From NCBI GenBank assembly GCA_035519135.1, contig DATIWX010000015.1:1-15793 (forward strand): 15,793 nt of DNA, written 5' to 3'. A program made the position numbers and the translations under genes. This document shows, one piece after another, positions 9,636 to 15,793 of the stretch. Every line of letters starts with the position of its first letter. Position 1 is the first letter of the stretch. A model generated the notes under the pieces. The model was not told where the DNA came from and searched no databases. It saw nothing but the letters and a program-made list of their open reading frames with translations. The DNA is from VBDM01 sp035519135 (GTDB taxonomy: Bacteria > Pseudomonadota > Gammaproteobacteria > Burkholderiales > SG8-39).

Positions 9636-10928
9636 ATGGCCGCACCCCGATCCCTGCAGTTCGACACGCTCAGCCTGCACGCGGGCCAGCGGCCCGATCC
9701 GGTCACGGGTGCGCGCGCGACGCCGATCTATTTCACCACGTCCTTCGTCTTTCGCGACGCCGACCACGCCGCGGCGCTGTTCAACATGGAGCGCGGCGGG
9801 CACGTCTACTCGCGCATCTCCAACCCGACCAACGCCGTGCTCGAGGAGCGCATCGCCGCCCTCGAAGGCGGCGTCGGCGCGATCGCGACGGCGAGCGGCC
9901 AGGCCGCGCTGCACCTGGCGATCGCCACGATCGCGGGGGCGGGGTCGCACCTGGTCGCCTCGCGCGCCCTCTACGGCGGCTCGCACAACCTCCTGTCCTA
10001 TACCTTGCCGCGCTTCGGCATCGAGACCAGCTTCGTCGATCCTCGCGACCTGTCGGCATGGCGCAAGGCGATCCGCCCGAACACCCGGCTGCTGTTCGGC
10101 GAGACGCTCGGCAACCCCGGGCTGGACGTCCTCGACATCCCCTCGGTCGCCGCGATCGCCCACGAAGCGCGGCTGCCGCTGCTGGTGGACTCGACCTTCA
10201 CCACGCCCTATCTCCTCAAGCCCTTCGACCACGGCGCGGACCTCGTCTATCACTCGGCCACCAAGTTCCTCGGCGGGCACGGCGTCGCGATCGGCGGCGT
10301 GCTGGTCGACGGCGGCATTTTCGACTGGGAGGCCTCCGGGAAATTTCCCGAGCTGACCCAGCCCTACGCCGGCTTTCACGGCATGGACTTCCAGGAGGAA
10401 TCGACCGTCGCCGCGTTCCTGCTGCGCGCGCGGCGCGAGGGCCTGCGCGACTTCGGCGCCTGCATGAGCCCCGCCACGGCGTTCCAGATCCTGCAGGGCG
10501 TGGAAACCCTGCCGCTGCGGATGGAGCGGCACGTCGGCAATACGCGCAAGGCGATCGAGTTCCTGTCCGCGCAGCCGGCAGTGGAATCGATCGCCTACCC
10601 CGAGCTGGCTTCGCATCCCGATCACGCCCTGGCGAAACGCCTTCTGCCGCGAGGCTGCGGCGCGGTGTTCAGCTTCGACCTCGAGGGCGACCGCGCCGCC
10701 GGCAGGCGCTTCATCGAGGCGCTCCGGATCTTCTCGCACCTCGCCAACGTCGGCGACGCCAAGTCCCTGGTGATCCATCCTGCGAGCACCACGCACTTCC
10801 GCATGAGCGACGCCGCGCTCGCCGAGGCGGGGATCCGGCCCGGAACGATCCGCCTGTCGATCGGCCTGGAGGATCCCGGCGACCTGATCGAGGATCTCGC
10901 GCGCGGCCTGCGTGCAGCAAGGGCTTGA
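9636..10928 (+). CDS. metY: O-acetylhomoserine sulfhydrylase (MetY-type, PLP-dependent)
   Basis: The 430-residue enzyme belongs to the Cys/Met-metabolism PLP family (fold type I). The most likely reaction is O-acetylhomoserine plus sulfide to homocysteine, in cytosolic methionine synthesis. The PLP Schiff-base lysine is K210 in SATKFLGGHG. D185 in LLVDSTF should bind the pyridine nitrogen, and Y58/R60 in VYSRISNPT the neighbouring subunit's phosphate. ASGQAAL (86-92) lies in the phosphate-binding loop. The length near 430 and the insertion GKFPELTQPYAGFHGMDF (about 236-253) point to MetY rather than MetZ or cystathionine synthase/lyase (about 380-400). Substrate choice (acetyl or succinyl ester) cannot be proved by eye. 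The ATG has a strong GAGGAG site 6 bases upstream. The gene leads a three-gene operon; the next start is 2 bases after its stop. Confidence 0.9.
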   Translation: MAAPRSLQFDTLSLHAGQRPDPVTGARATPIYFTTSFVFRDADHAAALFNMERGGHVYSRISNPTNAVLEERIAALEGGVGAIATASGQAALHLAIATIAGAGSHLVASRALYGGSHNLLSYTLPRFGIETSFVDPRDLSAWRKAIRPNTRLLFGETLGNPGLDVLDIPSVAAIAHEARLPLLVDSTFTTPYLLKPFDHGADLVYHSATKFLGGHGVAIGGVLVDGGIFDWEASGKFPELTQPYAGFHGMDFQEESTVAAFLLRARREGLRDFGACMSPATAFQILQGVETLPLRMERHVGNTRKAIEFLSAQPAVESIAYPELASHPDHALAKRLLPRGCGAVFSFDLEGDRAAGRRFIEALRIFSHLANVGDAKSLVIHPASTTHFRMSDAALAEAGIRPGTIRLSIGLEDPGDLIEDLARGLRAARA

Positions 10929-10930
10929 GC

Positions 10931-11725
10931 ATGGAGCTGCGGGTCGCCGGCGAATCCGTCTACGCCTACAGCGGCGGCAAGTCCTTCGATCCGGCGCTGC
11001 CCGCGATCGTGTTCGTCCACGGCGGCGCACAGGATCACAGCGTCTGGATCCTGCAGTCACGTTATCTGGCGCATCACGGCCGCGCGGTGCTCGCGGTCGA
11101 TCTGCCGGGTCACGGCAGGAGCCGCGGCGAGCCCCTCGCGAGCATCGAGGCCATGGCCGACTGGGTCGTGGCCCTGCTCGATGCCGCCCGGGTGGGCGCG
11201 GCGGCCGTGATCGGCCACAGCATGGGCTCGCTGGTCGCGCTCGAATGCGCTGCAAGATATCCGCAGCGCATCGACCGCATCGCGCTCATCGGCACCGCCT
11301 TCCCCATGCGCGTGTCGCCGGAGCTGCTCGAAGCGGCCCGGAACAACGAAGCGGAGGCACAGCGCATGATCAACGTCTGGTCGCATTCCGCCTACGCACA
11401 CTATCCCAGCAACCCCGGGCCGGGTTTCTGGGTCAGCGGAGGAAATCTGCGGCTGATGCAGCGCCAGAGGCCGGGGGCACTGCACGCCGACTTCGCCGCG
11501 TGCAACGCGTACGCGGCGGGATTGGAGCGCGCCGGGCGCGTCAAGTGCCCCGCCCTGTTCCTGCTCGGTGCGCGCGATGCGATGACGCCGGCGCGGTCCG
11601 GGCGCGAGCTCGCGAAGGCGCTTCCGCACGCGGCTGTGAAGACCCTGGGCGACAGCGGCCACAATCTCATGGGCGAGAAGCCCGACGAGGTGCTCGACGC
11701 GCTGGTGGAGTTTCTCCGTGCGTAG
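10931..11725 (+). CDS. Alpha/beta hydrolase, substrate unknown
   Basis: The protein (264 residues) is a soluble alpha/beta-hydrolase-fold enzyme with no signal peptide. The nucleophile elbow is GHSMGS (95-100) with S97. The acid is probably D216 (LLGARDAMTP) and the base H244 (GDSGHNLM). FVHGGAQD (28-35) supplies the oxyanion hole, and VDLPGHGRS (56-64) is the usual strand-loop after it. A cap region spans about 125-205. The set points to an esterase or C-C/ester hydrolase; the substrate is not evident. Despite its place next to metY it is not MetX: it is about 100 residues too short for homoserine acetyltransferase. The ATG is 2 bases after the metY stop with AAGGG upstream, so translation is likely coupled. 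The last 8 bases overlap the next gene. Confidence 0.88.
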   Translation: MELRVAGESVYAYSGGKSFDPALPAIVFVHGGAQDHSVWILQSRYLAHHGRAVLAVDLPGHGRSRGEPLASIEAMADWVVALLDAARVGAAAVIGHSMGSLVALECAARYPQRIDRIALIGTAFPMRVSPELLEAARNNEAEAQRMINVWSHSAYAHYPSNPGPGFWVSGGNLRLMQRQRPGALHADFAACNAYAAGLERAGRVKCPALFLLGARDAMTPARSGRELAKALPHAAVKTLGDSGHNLMGEKPDEVLDALVEFLRA

Positions 11726-12488
11726 GCTGCTCGCCGGGATCCTCGCGTTCGCCCCGCTCGCGGTCGCGGCGCAGATGCAGGTGCCCGACTACAACTGGCT
11801 CGGCGCGGGGGCGCGCACGCGGCCGGCCTATGACGGCTCCGCGGCGCACGAAACCGAGCTGATTCCGTCGGTGCGGTACTTCGGCAGGCCCTGGTTCGCA
11901 CGCACGACGCAAGGCGTGCTCGAGGGCGGCGCGCGCGTCGAAGTCACACCCGACCTCCACTTCGGAGCGCAGCTCGCGTACGAGGTGGGGCGCAAGTCGA
12001 GCGAAGCGGTGTTTCTCGCCAGCCGCAACGTGCCCGACATCAAGGCGGGCGCGTCGGCGGGCGTTCACGCCGAATGGGACTACCGCCTCGGCCCGGCGCC
12101 GACCACGCTGCTCGCGCGCGCGCGCCAGTTCGTCGATAGCGACCGCGGCGCTCAAGCCGACCTGCGCTACACCGTCGGCGTCTTCGGCATGGGAGGTGTC
12201 AGCGCCGCGCTGTTCTTCCAGGGGACATGGGCCAACGCCAGGTCGAACCAGTCGTACTACGGAGTCACGTCCGACGTCGCGGCCGGCACCGGCCTGCCCG
12301 CCTACGCGCCTGGAAGCGGACTGCTGTTCACGACCGGGGGCCTGCTCTACGCAATCGACCTCGGCAAGACCTGGATGATCATCGGCAACCTCGAGGCGCG
12401 GCGGCTGCAGGGCGCCGCCGCCAGGAGCCCCCTGGTCGAGCAGCCGACGAGCCGCTACGCGAGCGCGAGCCTGGCGTACCGCTTCTGA
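11718..12488 (+). CDS. MipA/OmpV family outer-membrane protein
   Basis: This 256-residue protein has a signal peptide (MRRLLAG start, hydrophobic core 4-17, cut at AVAA, near residue 18). It is followed by alternating beta-strand pattern and a C-terminal YRF ending typical of BAM-inserted outer-membrane barrels. The opening QVPDYNWLGAGARTRPAYDGSA after the signal is like the 'lgaG...P.Y.Gs' start of MipA/OmpV proteins. E. coli MipA was described as a scaffold for murein synthesis and hydrolysis enzymes; other members affect antibiotic or osmotic responses, so the role here is open. The start is GTG at 11718, overlapping the hydrolase stop by 8 bases, with GGAG 7 bases upstream inside the preceding gene. 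This implies translational coupling within the metY operon. Its stop is 4 bp from a convergent gene. Confidence 0.82.
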   Translation: MRRLLAGILAFAPLAVAAQMQVPDYNWLGAGARTRPAYDGSAAHETELIPSVRYFGRPWFARTTQGVLEGGARVEVTPDLHFGAQLAYEVGRKSSEAVFLASRNVPDIKAGASAGVHAEWDYRLGPAPTTLLARARQFVDSDRGAQADLRYTVGVFGMGGVSAALFFQGTWANARSNQSYYGVTSDVAAGTGLPAYAPGSGLLFTTGGLLYAIDLGKTWMIIGNLEARRLQGAAARSPLVEQPTSRYASASLAYRF

Positions 12489-12492
12489 CCTG

Positions 12493-13344
12493 CTAGCCGC
12501 GCAGCACCAGCAACACCGGCTGGTGATCGGAGGCGTCGGTCTCGGCGTTCACGACCACGTCCTGGACGCGATGCGCGATGTCCTCGGACACGAAAATGAA
12601 ATCGCAGGCGAAGGGCGGACCCGGCCACTGGGCCTTGTCGTACACGCCGAGCGTGGGCGCGTGGGGTCTGCCCGGGTGGCGCAGCTGCCAGGCATCCCGG
12701 TAGGCGGGAACGCCCGTTCCCAGCGGAGCCTGCAGGCGCGCGTGCAACGGGTCGTCGGCGCGGAAATTGAAATCGGCGGTCAGGATGGCCGATGCCGGGC
12801 GCGGAACCGCCTCGAAGGGCCCGCCCTCCTTGCCGGTCTGGGGGGCGGCGGCATGTCCCGCCGCTTCCAGCTGCAGCTCGCGCAGCGCCTCGACCTGGGC
12901 GGCGCGTTGCTTTGCCGAGTAGTACTCGAGATGCGTCGTGGTGACGCGCAGCGGGCCGAAGGGCGCCTGCAGCACCGCCTCGATCGCCGCGCGCTGCATG
13001 CTCGGCACCGCGGCGTCGGCGGGCCAGGGCAGCAGCCGCCGGTAGACCTGCAGGACCGGCAGCCGCGTGATCAGCGCGTTGCCGAACTCGCGCCGGGCGC
13101 CTCCCGGCGACAGCACGTCGGTCGCGACGCCCCTGACCACCGTGTAGCCGGGAAACAGGCCGGCGAGCGTCTCGTACTGATCCTCGCCCGCGCTGCCCTC
13201 CAGGTCGGGAAAGTTGCGCGCTACCTCCTGCAGGCACAGGACGTCGACATCGGCCATGTCCTTCACGACCTTGCTGATGCGCGCGGGATTGACCCTGCCG
13301 TCGCAACCGCGGCACCACTGAACGTTCCAGGTGATGAGGTTCAC
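12493..13344 (-). CDS. Endonuclease/exonuclease/phosphatase (EEP) family hydrolase
   Basis: The 283-residue protein has the full active-site set of the metal-dependent EEP (DNase I/ExoIII-like) superfamily: N7 in TWNVQW, E40 in CLQEV, H138 in TTTHLEYYS, D191/N193 in TADFNF, D248 in ACDFIF, and D273/H274 in ASDHQP. Such enzymes cleave phosphodiester or phosphomonoester bonds in nucleic acids, phospholipids or small molecules. The substrate cannot be assigned. No signal peptide is visible, so it is probably cytosolic. I chose the GTG at 13344 because family homology begins at NLITWN and AAGAAG lies just upstream. An ATG at 13383 would add 13 residues (VGRIRTNGATRS-type lead) and is the main alternative. 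It converges on the MipA-like gene and diverges from the HhH gene. Confidence 0.87.
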   Translation of the reverse strand: MNLITWNVQWCRGCDGRVNPARISKVVKDMADVDVLCLQEVARNFPDLEGSAGEDQYETLAGLFPGYTVVRGVATDVLSPGGARREFGNALITRLPVLQVYRRLLPWPADAAVPSMQRAAIEAVLQAPFGPLRVTTTHLEYYSAKQRAAQVEALRELQLEAAGHAAAPQTGKEGGPFEAVPRPASAILTADFNFRADDPLHARLQAPLGTGVPAYRDAWQLRHPGRPHAPTLGVYDKAQWPGPPFACDFIFVSEDIAHRVQDVVVNAETDASDHQPVLLVLRG

Positions 13345-13427
13345 GCTTCTTGTAGCACCGTTTGTTCGTATTCTGCCGACCATGCCGATCCGATGCTGCC
13401 AAGCATACCGTCTAATGGACTTCTCAT

Positions 13428-13441
13428 TTGACGCAGGTCAA
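13428..13441. promoter_or_regulatory. Palindrome TTGAC-N4-GTCAA, possible operator
   Basis: TTGAC (13428-13432) and GTCAA (13437-13441) are exact reverse complements around GCAG. The element lies in the 154-bp divergent region between the EEP and HhH genes. Each arm also resembles a -35 hexamer facing outwards (TTGACG on plus, TTGACC on minus), but no good -10 stands 17 bases from either. A dimeric regulator site is possible; no specific regulator is recognised. Confidence 0.35.
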
Positions 13442-13450
13442 TTCACCCGT

Positions 13451-13498
13451 GTCCGAAGAGGATACGGTGTGCTGGATCCGTCCTGATAGGACTCGGAC
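13451..13498 (+). promoter_or_regulatory. Possible structured leader at the HhH gene start
   Basis: GTCCGA (13451-13456) is complementary to TCGGAC (13493-13498), which abuts the ATG. Inside it, GTCCT (13480-13484) pairs with AGGAC (13488-13492) around a 3-base loop. The inner hairpin would bury the AGGA Shine-Dalgarno. A second inner pairing (ACGG 13464-13467 with CCGT 13478-13481) would compete with it. This could tune translation, but the stems are short and may be chance. Confidence 0.3.
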
Positions 13499-14362
13499 AT
13501 GACCACACCGGAGAACCAGCGGATCGCAGACAAGCTGCGCGAGGCGGCGGACCTCCTGCACGCGCAAGGCGCGAATCCCTATCGCATCGGCGCTTACCGC
13601 AAGGCGGCCGAGACCGTTGCGCAACTTCCTAGGAGCCTGCGCGAGATCTTCGATTCCGAAGGGGTAAGAGGTCTGGACGCGCTGCCGCACGTCGGCGAGG
13701 GTATCGCTTCGGCGATCGCGGAAATCCTGATCACGACGCGCTGGAGCCAGCTGGAGCGCCTGCGCGGCACCACCGAACCGGCACGGCTTTTCCAGTCGGT
13801 CCCCGGCATGGGGCCGGGGCTCGCCAAGCGCATCCACGACGTGCTTCACATCGACACGCTCGAAGGGCTCGAAGCGGCGGCCAGCGACGGCCGCCTCGAA
13901 GGCGTTCCCGGCGTGGGCCCGCGCCGCGCGGCCGCCTGGCGCGCCGCCCTGGACAGGATGCTCGGCCGCGTACGGGCGCGCGCACGCGACGACGTGTCCA
14001 GGGAGCCGACGGTCGAAACGCTCCTAGACGTGGACTACGAATACCGCCGCAAGGCCGAAGACGGCGAATTGCCCAAGATCGCCCCCAAGCGCTTCAATCC
14101 CGGGAACGAGGCCTGGCTGCCGGTGCTGCACGCCGCCCGCGGCGAGTGGCACCTCACGGCGCTGTATTCGAACACGGAGCTCGCGCACAAGCTCGAGCGC
14201 ACACGCGACTGGGTCGTCATCTACTTCTACGACAGCGACCACGTCGAGCGTCAGCGCACCGTCGTGACCGAAACGCGCGGGCCGCTGGTCGGCCGCAGGG
14301 TCGTCCGCGGAAGAGAAGCGGAATGCCGCAGCTACTACGACGAACACAAGGCGGTTGCATAG
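13499..14362 (+). CDS. PolX-like helix-hairpin-helix protein lacking the polymerase domain
   Basis: The first 155 of 287 residues resemble the N-terminus of family X DNA polymerases: an 8-kDa-like domain (NQRIADKLREAADLL, then NPYRIGAYRKAAETV at 26-40) followed by three helix-hairpin-helix motifs. These are PHVGEGIASAIAEI (63-76), PGMGPGLAKRIHDV (102-115) and PGVGPRRAAAWRAA (137-150). They should bind DNA backbone without sequence specificity. The polymerase palm and the PHP nuclease of bacterial PolX are absent. The lysine that acts as dRP lyase in polymerase beta (K72) aligns with A72, and K68 with G68, so lyase activity is unlikely. Residues about 173-287 form a separate conserved-looking domain, with LDVDYEYRRKA, LPVLHAARGEWHLTALYSNT (207-226) and DWVVIYFYD (237-245), whose function I do not know. 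The ATG has AGGA 7 bases upstream. No signal peptide is present. Confidence 0.78.
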   Translation: MTTPENQRIADKLREAADLLHAQGANPYRIGAYRKAAETVAQLPRSLREIFDSEGVRGLDALPHVGEGIASAIAEILITTRWSQLERLRGTTEPARLFQSVPGMGPGLAKRIHDVLHIDTLEGLEAAASDGRLEGVPGVGPRRAAAWRAALDRMLGRVRARARDDVSREPTVETLLDVDYEYRRKAEDGELPKIAPKRFNPGNEAWLPVLHAARGEWHLTALYSNTELAHKLERTRDWVVIYFYDSDHVERQRTVVTETRGPLVGRRVVRGREAECRSYYDEHKAVA

Positions 14363-14383
14363 ATTCGAAATCGGCCCGTCCGC

Positions 14384-14869
14384 TCAGCGGCGCGTCCTGA
14401 GAACGAGCAGCGACAGGGCGAATGCGGCAAGAAAGATCAGCGCCCCGTAGAAACACGGCGTCATCAGGGGATGAACGACGACTTCGCCCGGCGGACACCT
14501 GAAGGCGGGCGCCGGGCGCTGCCGGCTGTAGACGAACCACTCGTAGGCGAAATTGCCCCACGCGAAAACAGTCCCGGCTGCCAGCAGCCAGTTGAGTCCG
14601 CGCTGCCGCCCCGCCACGGCCTCCGCCGGGGAACGCAGCAGCACGATCGCCCAGACGAAGGCGGCGAGAAACGCGAGCGCGCCGTAGAAACACGGCGTCA
14701 GCAATGGATTCGTCACCGCGCAGCCCGACCACTCGAGCACGCGTCCGCCGGCGCCGAAGAAGCGGCGATAGTCGACGAGCAGGGTGATCCATGCGAACGC
14801 GGTCCCGACTGCGAGCACTGCGACTTGCAGTCTGGGAAGCAGTCGGCCCATTTGTTGCATTTGCGGCAT
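14384..14869 (-). CDS. Small membrane protein built from two repeats, function unknown
   Basis: This 161-residue protein is an internal duplication. Unit one (about 17-80) and unit two (about 93-159) each hold two hydrophobic helices: AVGTAFAW / AAGTVFAW in the first, and TPCFYGALAFLAAF / TPCFYGALIFLAAF in the second. Each unit has two cysteines (C50 and C60; C125 and C139) just before the second helix, with (N/H)PLxTPCFYGA as the shared core. The Cys pairs would lie on the same face of the membrane and could form disulfides or bind metal or haem; this is inference. I do not recognise the family. Three in-frame ATGs (14869, 14860, 14851) begin the reading frame and none has a Shine-Dalgarno, so the exact start is uncertain. 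The gene ends 21 bp from the convergent HhH gene and diverges from the dehydrogenase gene. Confidence 0.7.
   Translation of the reverse strand: MPQMQQMGRLLPRLQVAVLAVGTAFAWITLLVDYRRFFGAGGRVLEWSGCAVTNPLLTPCFYGALAFLAAFVWAIVLLRSPAEAVAGRQRGLNWLLAAGTVFAWGNFAYEWFVYSRQRPAPAFRCPPGEVVVHPLMTPCFYGALIFLAAFALSLLVLRTRR
14445..14463. repeat. Direct repeat copy 1 (CCGTAGAAACACGGCGTCA)
   Basis: These 19 bases recur exactly at 14682-14700, 237 bp away, or 79 codons. Both copies encode the TPCFYG core of the duplicated membrane protein on the minus strand. The flanking bases are similar but not identical, so this marks an internal gene duplication rather than a mobile repeat. Confidence 0.9.
14682..14700. repeat. 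Direct repeat copy 2 (CCGTAGAAACACGGCGTCA)
   Basis: This is the second exact copy, encoding the TPCFYG core of the first protein unit. Third-position identity over this whole stretch suggests recent duplication, gene conversion between the units, or shared codon preference. Confidence 0.9.
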
Positions 14870-14988
14870 TTGACGACGTTTTTACACCCCGCGCGCGCCC
14901 CCGTATTGCGGCAGATCAAGTATTGAGCAGAATTGGCTGTTGCCTGGAAACAGGCGAGAATGAAAGTATCGCGACCTGACGCCCAGAC

Positions 14989-14993
14989 AGGAA
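14989..14993 (+). promoter_or_regulatory. Ribosome binding site fixing the dehydrogenase start
   Basis: AGGAA stands 5 bases before GTG 14999. It favours that codon over an in-frame ATG at 14960, which has only a weaker AGGCGAG upstream and would put 13 extra residues before the signal peptide. Confidence 0.55.
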
Positions 14994-14998
14994 CAGCC

Positions 14999-15793
14999 GT
15001 GAAGGGAAATCACTCCATTGCACTATTGCGCGCGGGGCTGGCCTGCGCGCTTTTCCTCGGGCAGGCCGCGTGCGCCCAGCGCCTGCCGCTCGAACGCATC
15101 AAGCTTCCGCCGGGCTTCGAGATCAGCGTGTTCGCCGACGACGTCCCGAACGCGCGCGCGCTCGCGGTGGGAAAGAGCGGCGTGCTGTTCGTCGGCTCGA
15201 ATGTCGCGGAGAACGTCTACGCAGTCCGCTACCGCGACGCCAGGGCGACGCGGGTCTCGGTCCTCGCGAGCAGGCTCCGCGGTCCGAACGGCGTGGCGCT
15301 GCGCGACGGCGCGCTCTATGTCGCCGAAACGGACCGCATCCTGCGCTTCGACGACATCGAAGCGCGGCTCGACTCGCCGCCGCAGCCCGTGGTGGTCAGC
15401 GACCGCTTTCCGCGCAGCCCGAGCCACGGCCGGAAATTCATCCGCTTCGGTCCCGACGGCTGGCTCTACGTGCCGGTCGGCGCGCCCTGCAACATCTGCG
15501 AGCCCGACGAGCGCTACGCGCTCATCTCGCGCATCAGGCCGGACGGCTCCGCTTACGAGGTGTTCGCGCGCGGCGTGCGAAACACCGTGGGTTTCGACTG
15601 GGACCCGCGGACGAAACAGCTCTGGTTCACCGACAACGGCCGCGACCTGCTGGGCGACGAGCTGCCCTCGGACGAGCTGAATCACGCGCCCAAGCCGGGC
15701 ATGCACTTCGGCTATCCCTACTGCCACCAGGGCGACACCGCCGACCCGGAGTTCGGCCGCAAGCGGGCATGCGCGGAATTCTCGCCTCCCGCG
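14999..15793 (+). CDS. PQQ-dependent sugar (sorbosone-type) dehydrogenase, 3' end outside window
   Basis: The 265 residues visible here form the N-terminal part of a secreted six-bladed beta-propeller quinoprotein that should oxidise a sugar or aldehyde in the periplasm with PQQ. A signal peptide covers about 1-26 (cut after ACA in QAACAQ). PPGFEISVFADDVPNARAL (38-56) is the typical opening strand. H143 in SHGRKFIRFGPDGWLYVPVG aligns with the catalytic base H144 of soluble glucose dehydrogenase. RGVRNTVGFDWDP (191-203) and LWFTDNGRDLLGDELPSDELN (208-228) match the sorbosone dehydrogenase-like group. A CxxC pair (C164, C167) sits in GAPCNICEPDE. The reading frame is open to the last base, so the protein is truncated only by the window edge. 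GTG 14999 is the chosen start; ATG 14960 is an alternative. The substrate is not known. Confidence 0.85.
   Translation, partial: MKGNHSIALLRAGLACALFLGQAACAQRLPLERIKLPPGFEISVFADDVPNARALAVGKSGVLFVGSNVAENVYAVRYRDARATRVSVLASRLRGPNGVALRDGALYVAETDRILRFDDIEARLDSPPQPVVVSDRFPRSPSHGRKFIRFGPDGWLYVPVGAPCNICEPDERYALISRIRPDGSAYEVFARGVRNTVGFDWDPRTKQLWFTDNGRDLLGDELPSDELNHAPKPGMHFGYPYCHQGDTADPEFGRKRACAEFSPPA

Noticed and set aside
10931..11725. MetX (homoserine O-acetyltransferase) identity for the hydrolase next to metY
   Set aside because: At 264 residues it is about 100 shorter than MetX and has an ordinary GHSMGS hydrolase elbow and cap, so only the fold is shared.
14713..14919. A cysteine-rich minus-strand frame that looks like a small zinc protein (CRKC, CFPDC)
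   Set aside because: It lies in another frame of the duplicated membrane protein and its upstream region, has no Shine-Dalgarno, and the motif spacing fits no zinc family. The membrane protein, with repeated structure, is the better coding choice.

Overview
The window is chromosomal DNA of a high-GC Gram-negative bacterium, most likely a betaproteobacterium. That placement is inferred from the GC-rich codon use, the outer-membrane and periplasmic proteins, the GreB with an acidic N-terminal extension, and the overall gene set. No rRNA, tRNA, CRISPR array, insertion sequence, integrase or phage gene was found. Coding density is very high: no gene-free stretch reaches 300 bases, and the longest gaps (about 90-155 bp) lie between divergent genes.

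Layout. (1) Bases 1-3706, minus strand: the chaperone gene htpG followed 34 bp later by a secreted gamma-glutamyltransferase. (2) 3859-6609, plus strand: a secreted M16 zinc protease made of two fused M16 halves, only the first carrying the zinc site. It runs tail to tail, 3 bp apart, into greB (6613-7164, minus). (3) greB shares a 91-bp divergent promoter region with a membrane protein that has a cytoplasmic-type ankyrin tail (7256-7951). (4) 8056-9528: a DegP/MucD-type periplasmic serine protease with two PDZ domains, preceded by a sequence resembling a sigma-E promoter and followed by a clear intrinsic terminator. (5) 9636-12488: a tight plus-strand operon of a MetY-type O-acetylhomoserine sulfhydrylase, an alpha/beta hydrolase and a MipA/OmpV-type outer-membrane protein. 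(6) 12493-13344, minus: an endonuclease/exonuclease/phosphatase-fold hydrolase. (7) 13499-14362, plus: a PolX-like helix-hairpin-helix protein without a polymerase domain. (8) 14384-14869, minus: a small four-helix membrane protein built from two copies of one unit. (9) 14999 to the window end, plus: a PQQ-dependent sugar (sorbosone-type) dehydrogenase, cut off by the window edge.

How the genes fit together. Several are envelope or protein quality-control genes (HtpG, M16 protease, DegP-like protease, MipA). Two of them have candidate stress promoters: sigma-32-like before htpG and sigma-E-like before the DegP-like gene. The metY operon links sulfur amino-acid synthesis with an unassigned hydrolase and an outer-membrane protein. 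Most of the window is ordinary housekeeping or envelope biology.

The least explained items are the duplicated four-helix protein with paired cysteines (14384-14869), the polymerase-less PolX-like protein with an uncharacterised C-terminal domain (13499-14362), and the membrane-ankyrin protein beside greB. I saw no clear multi-gene undescribed system.
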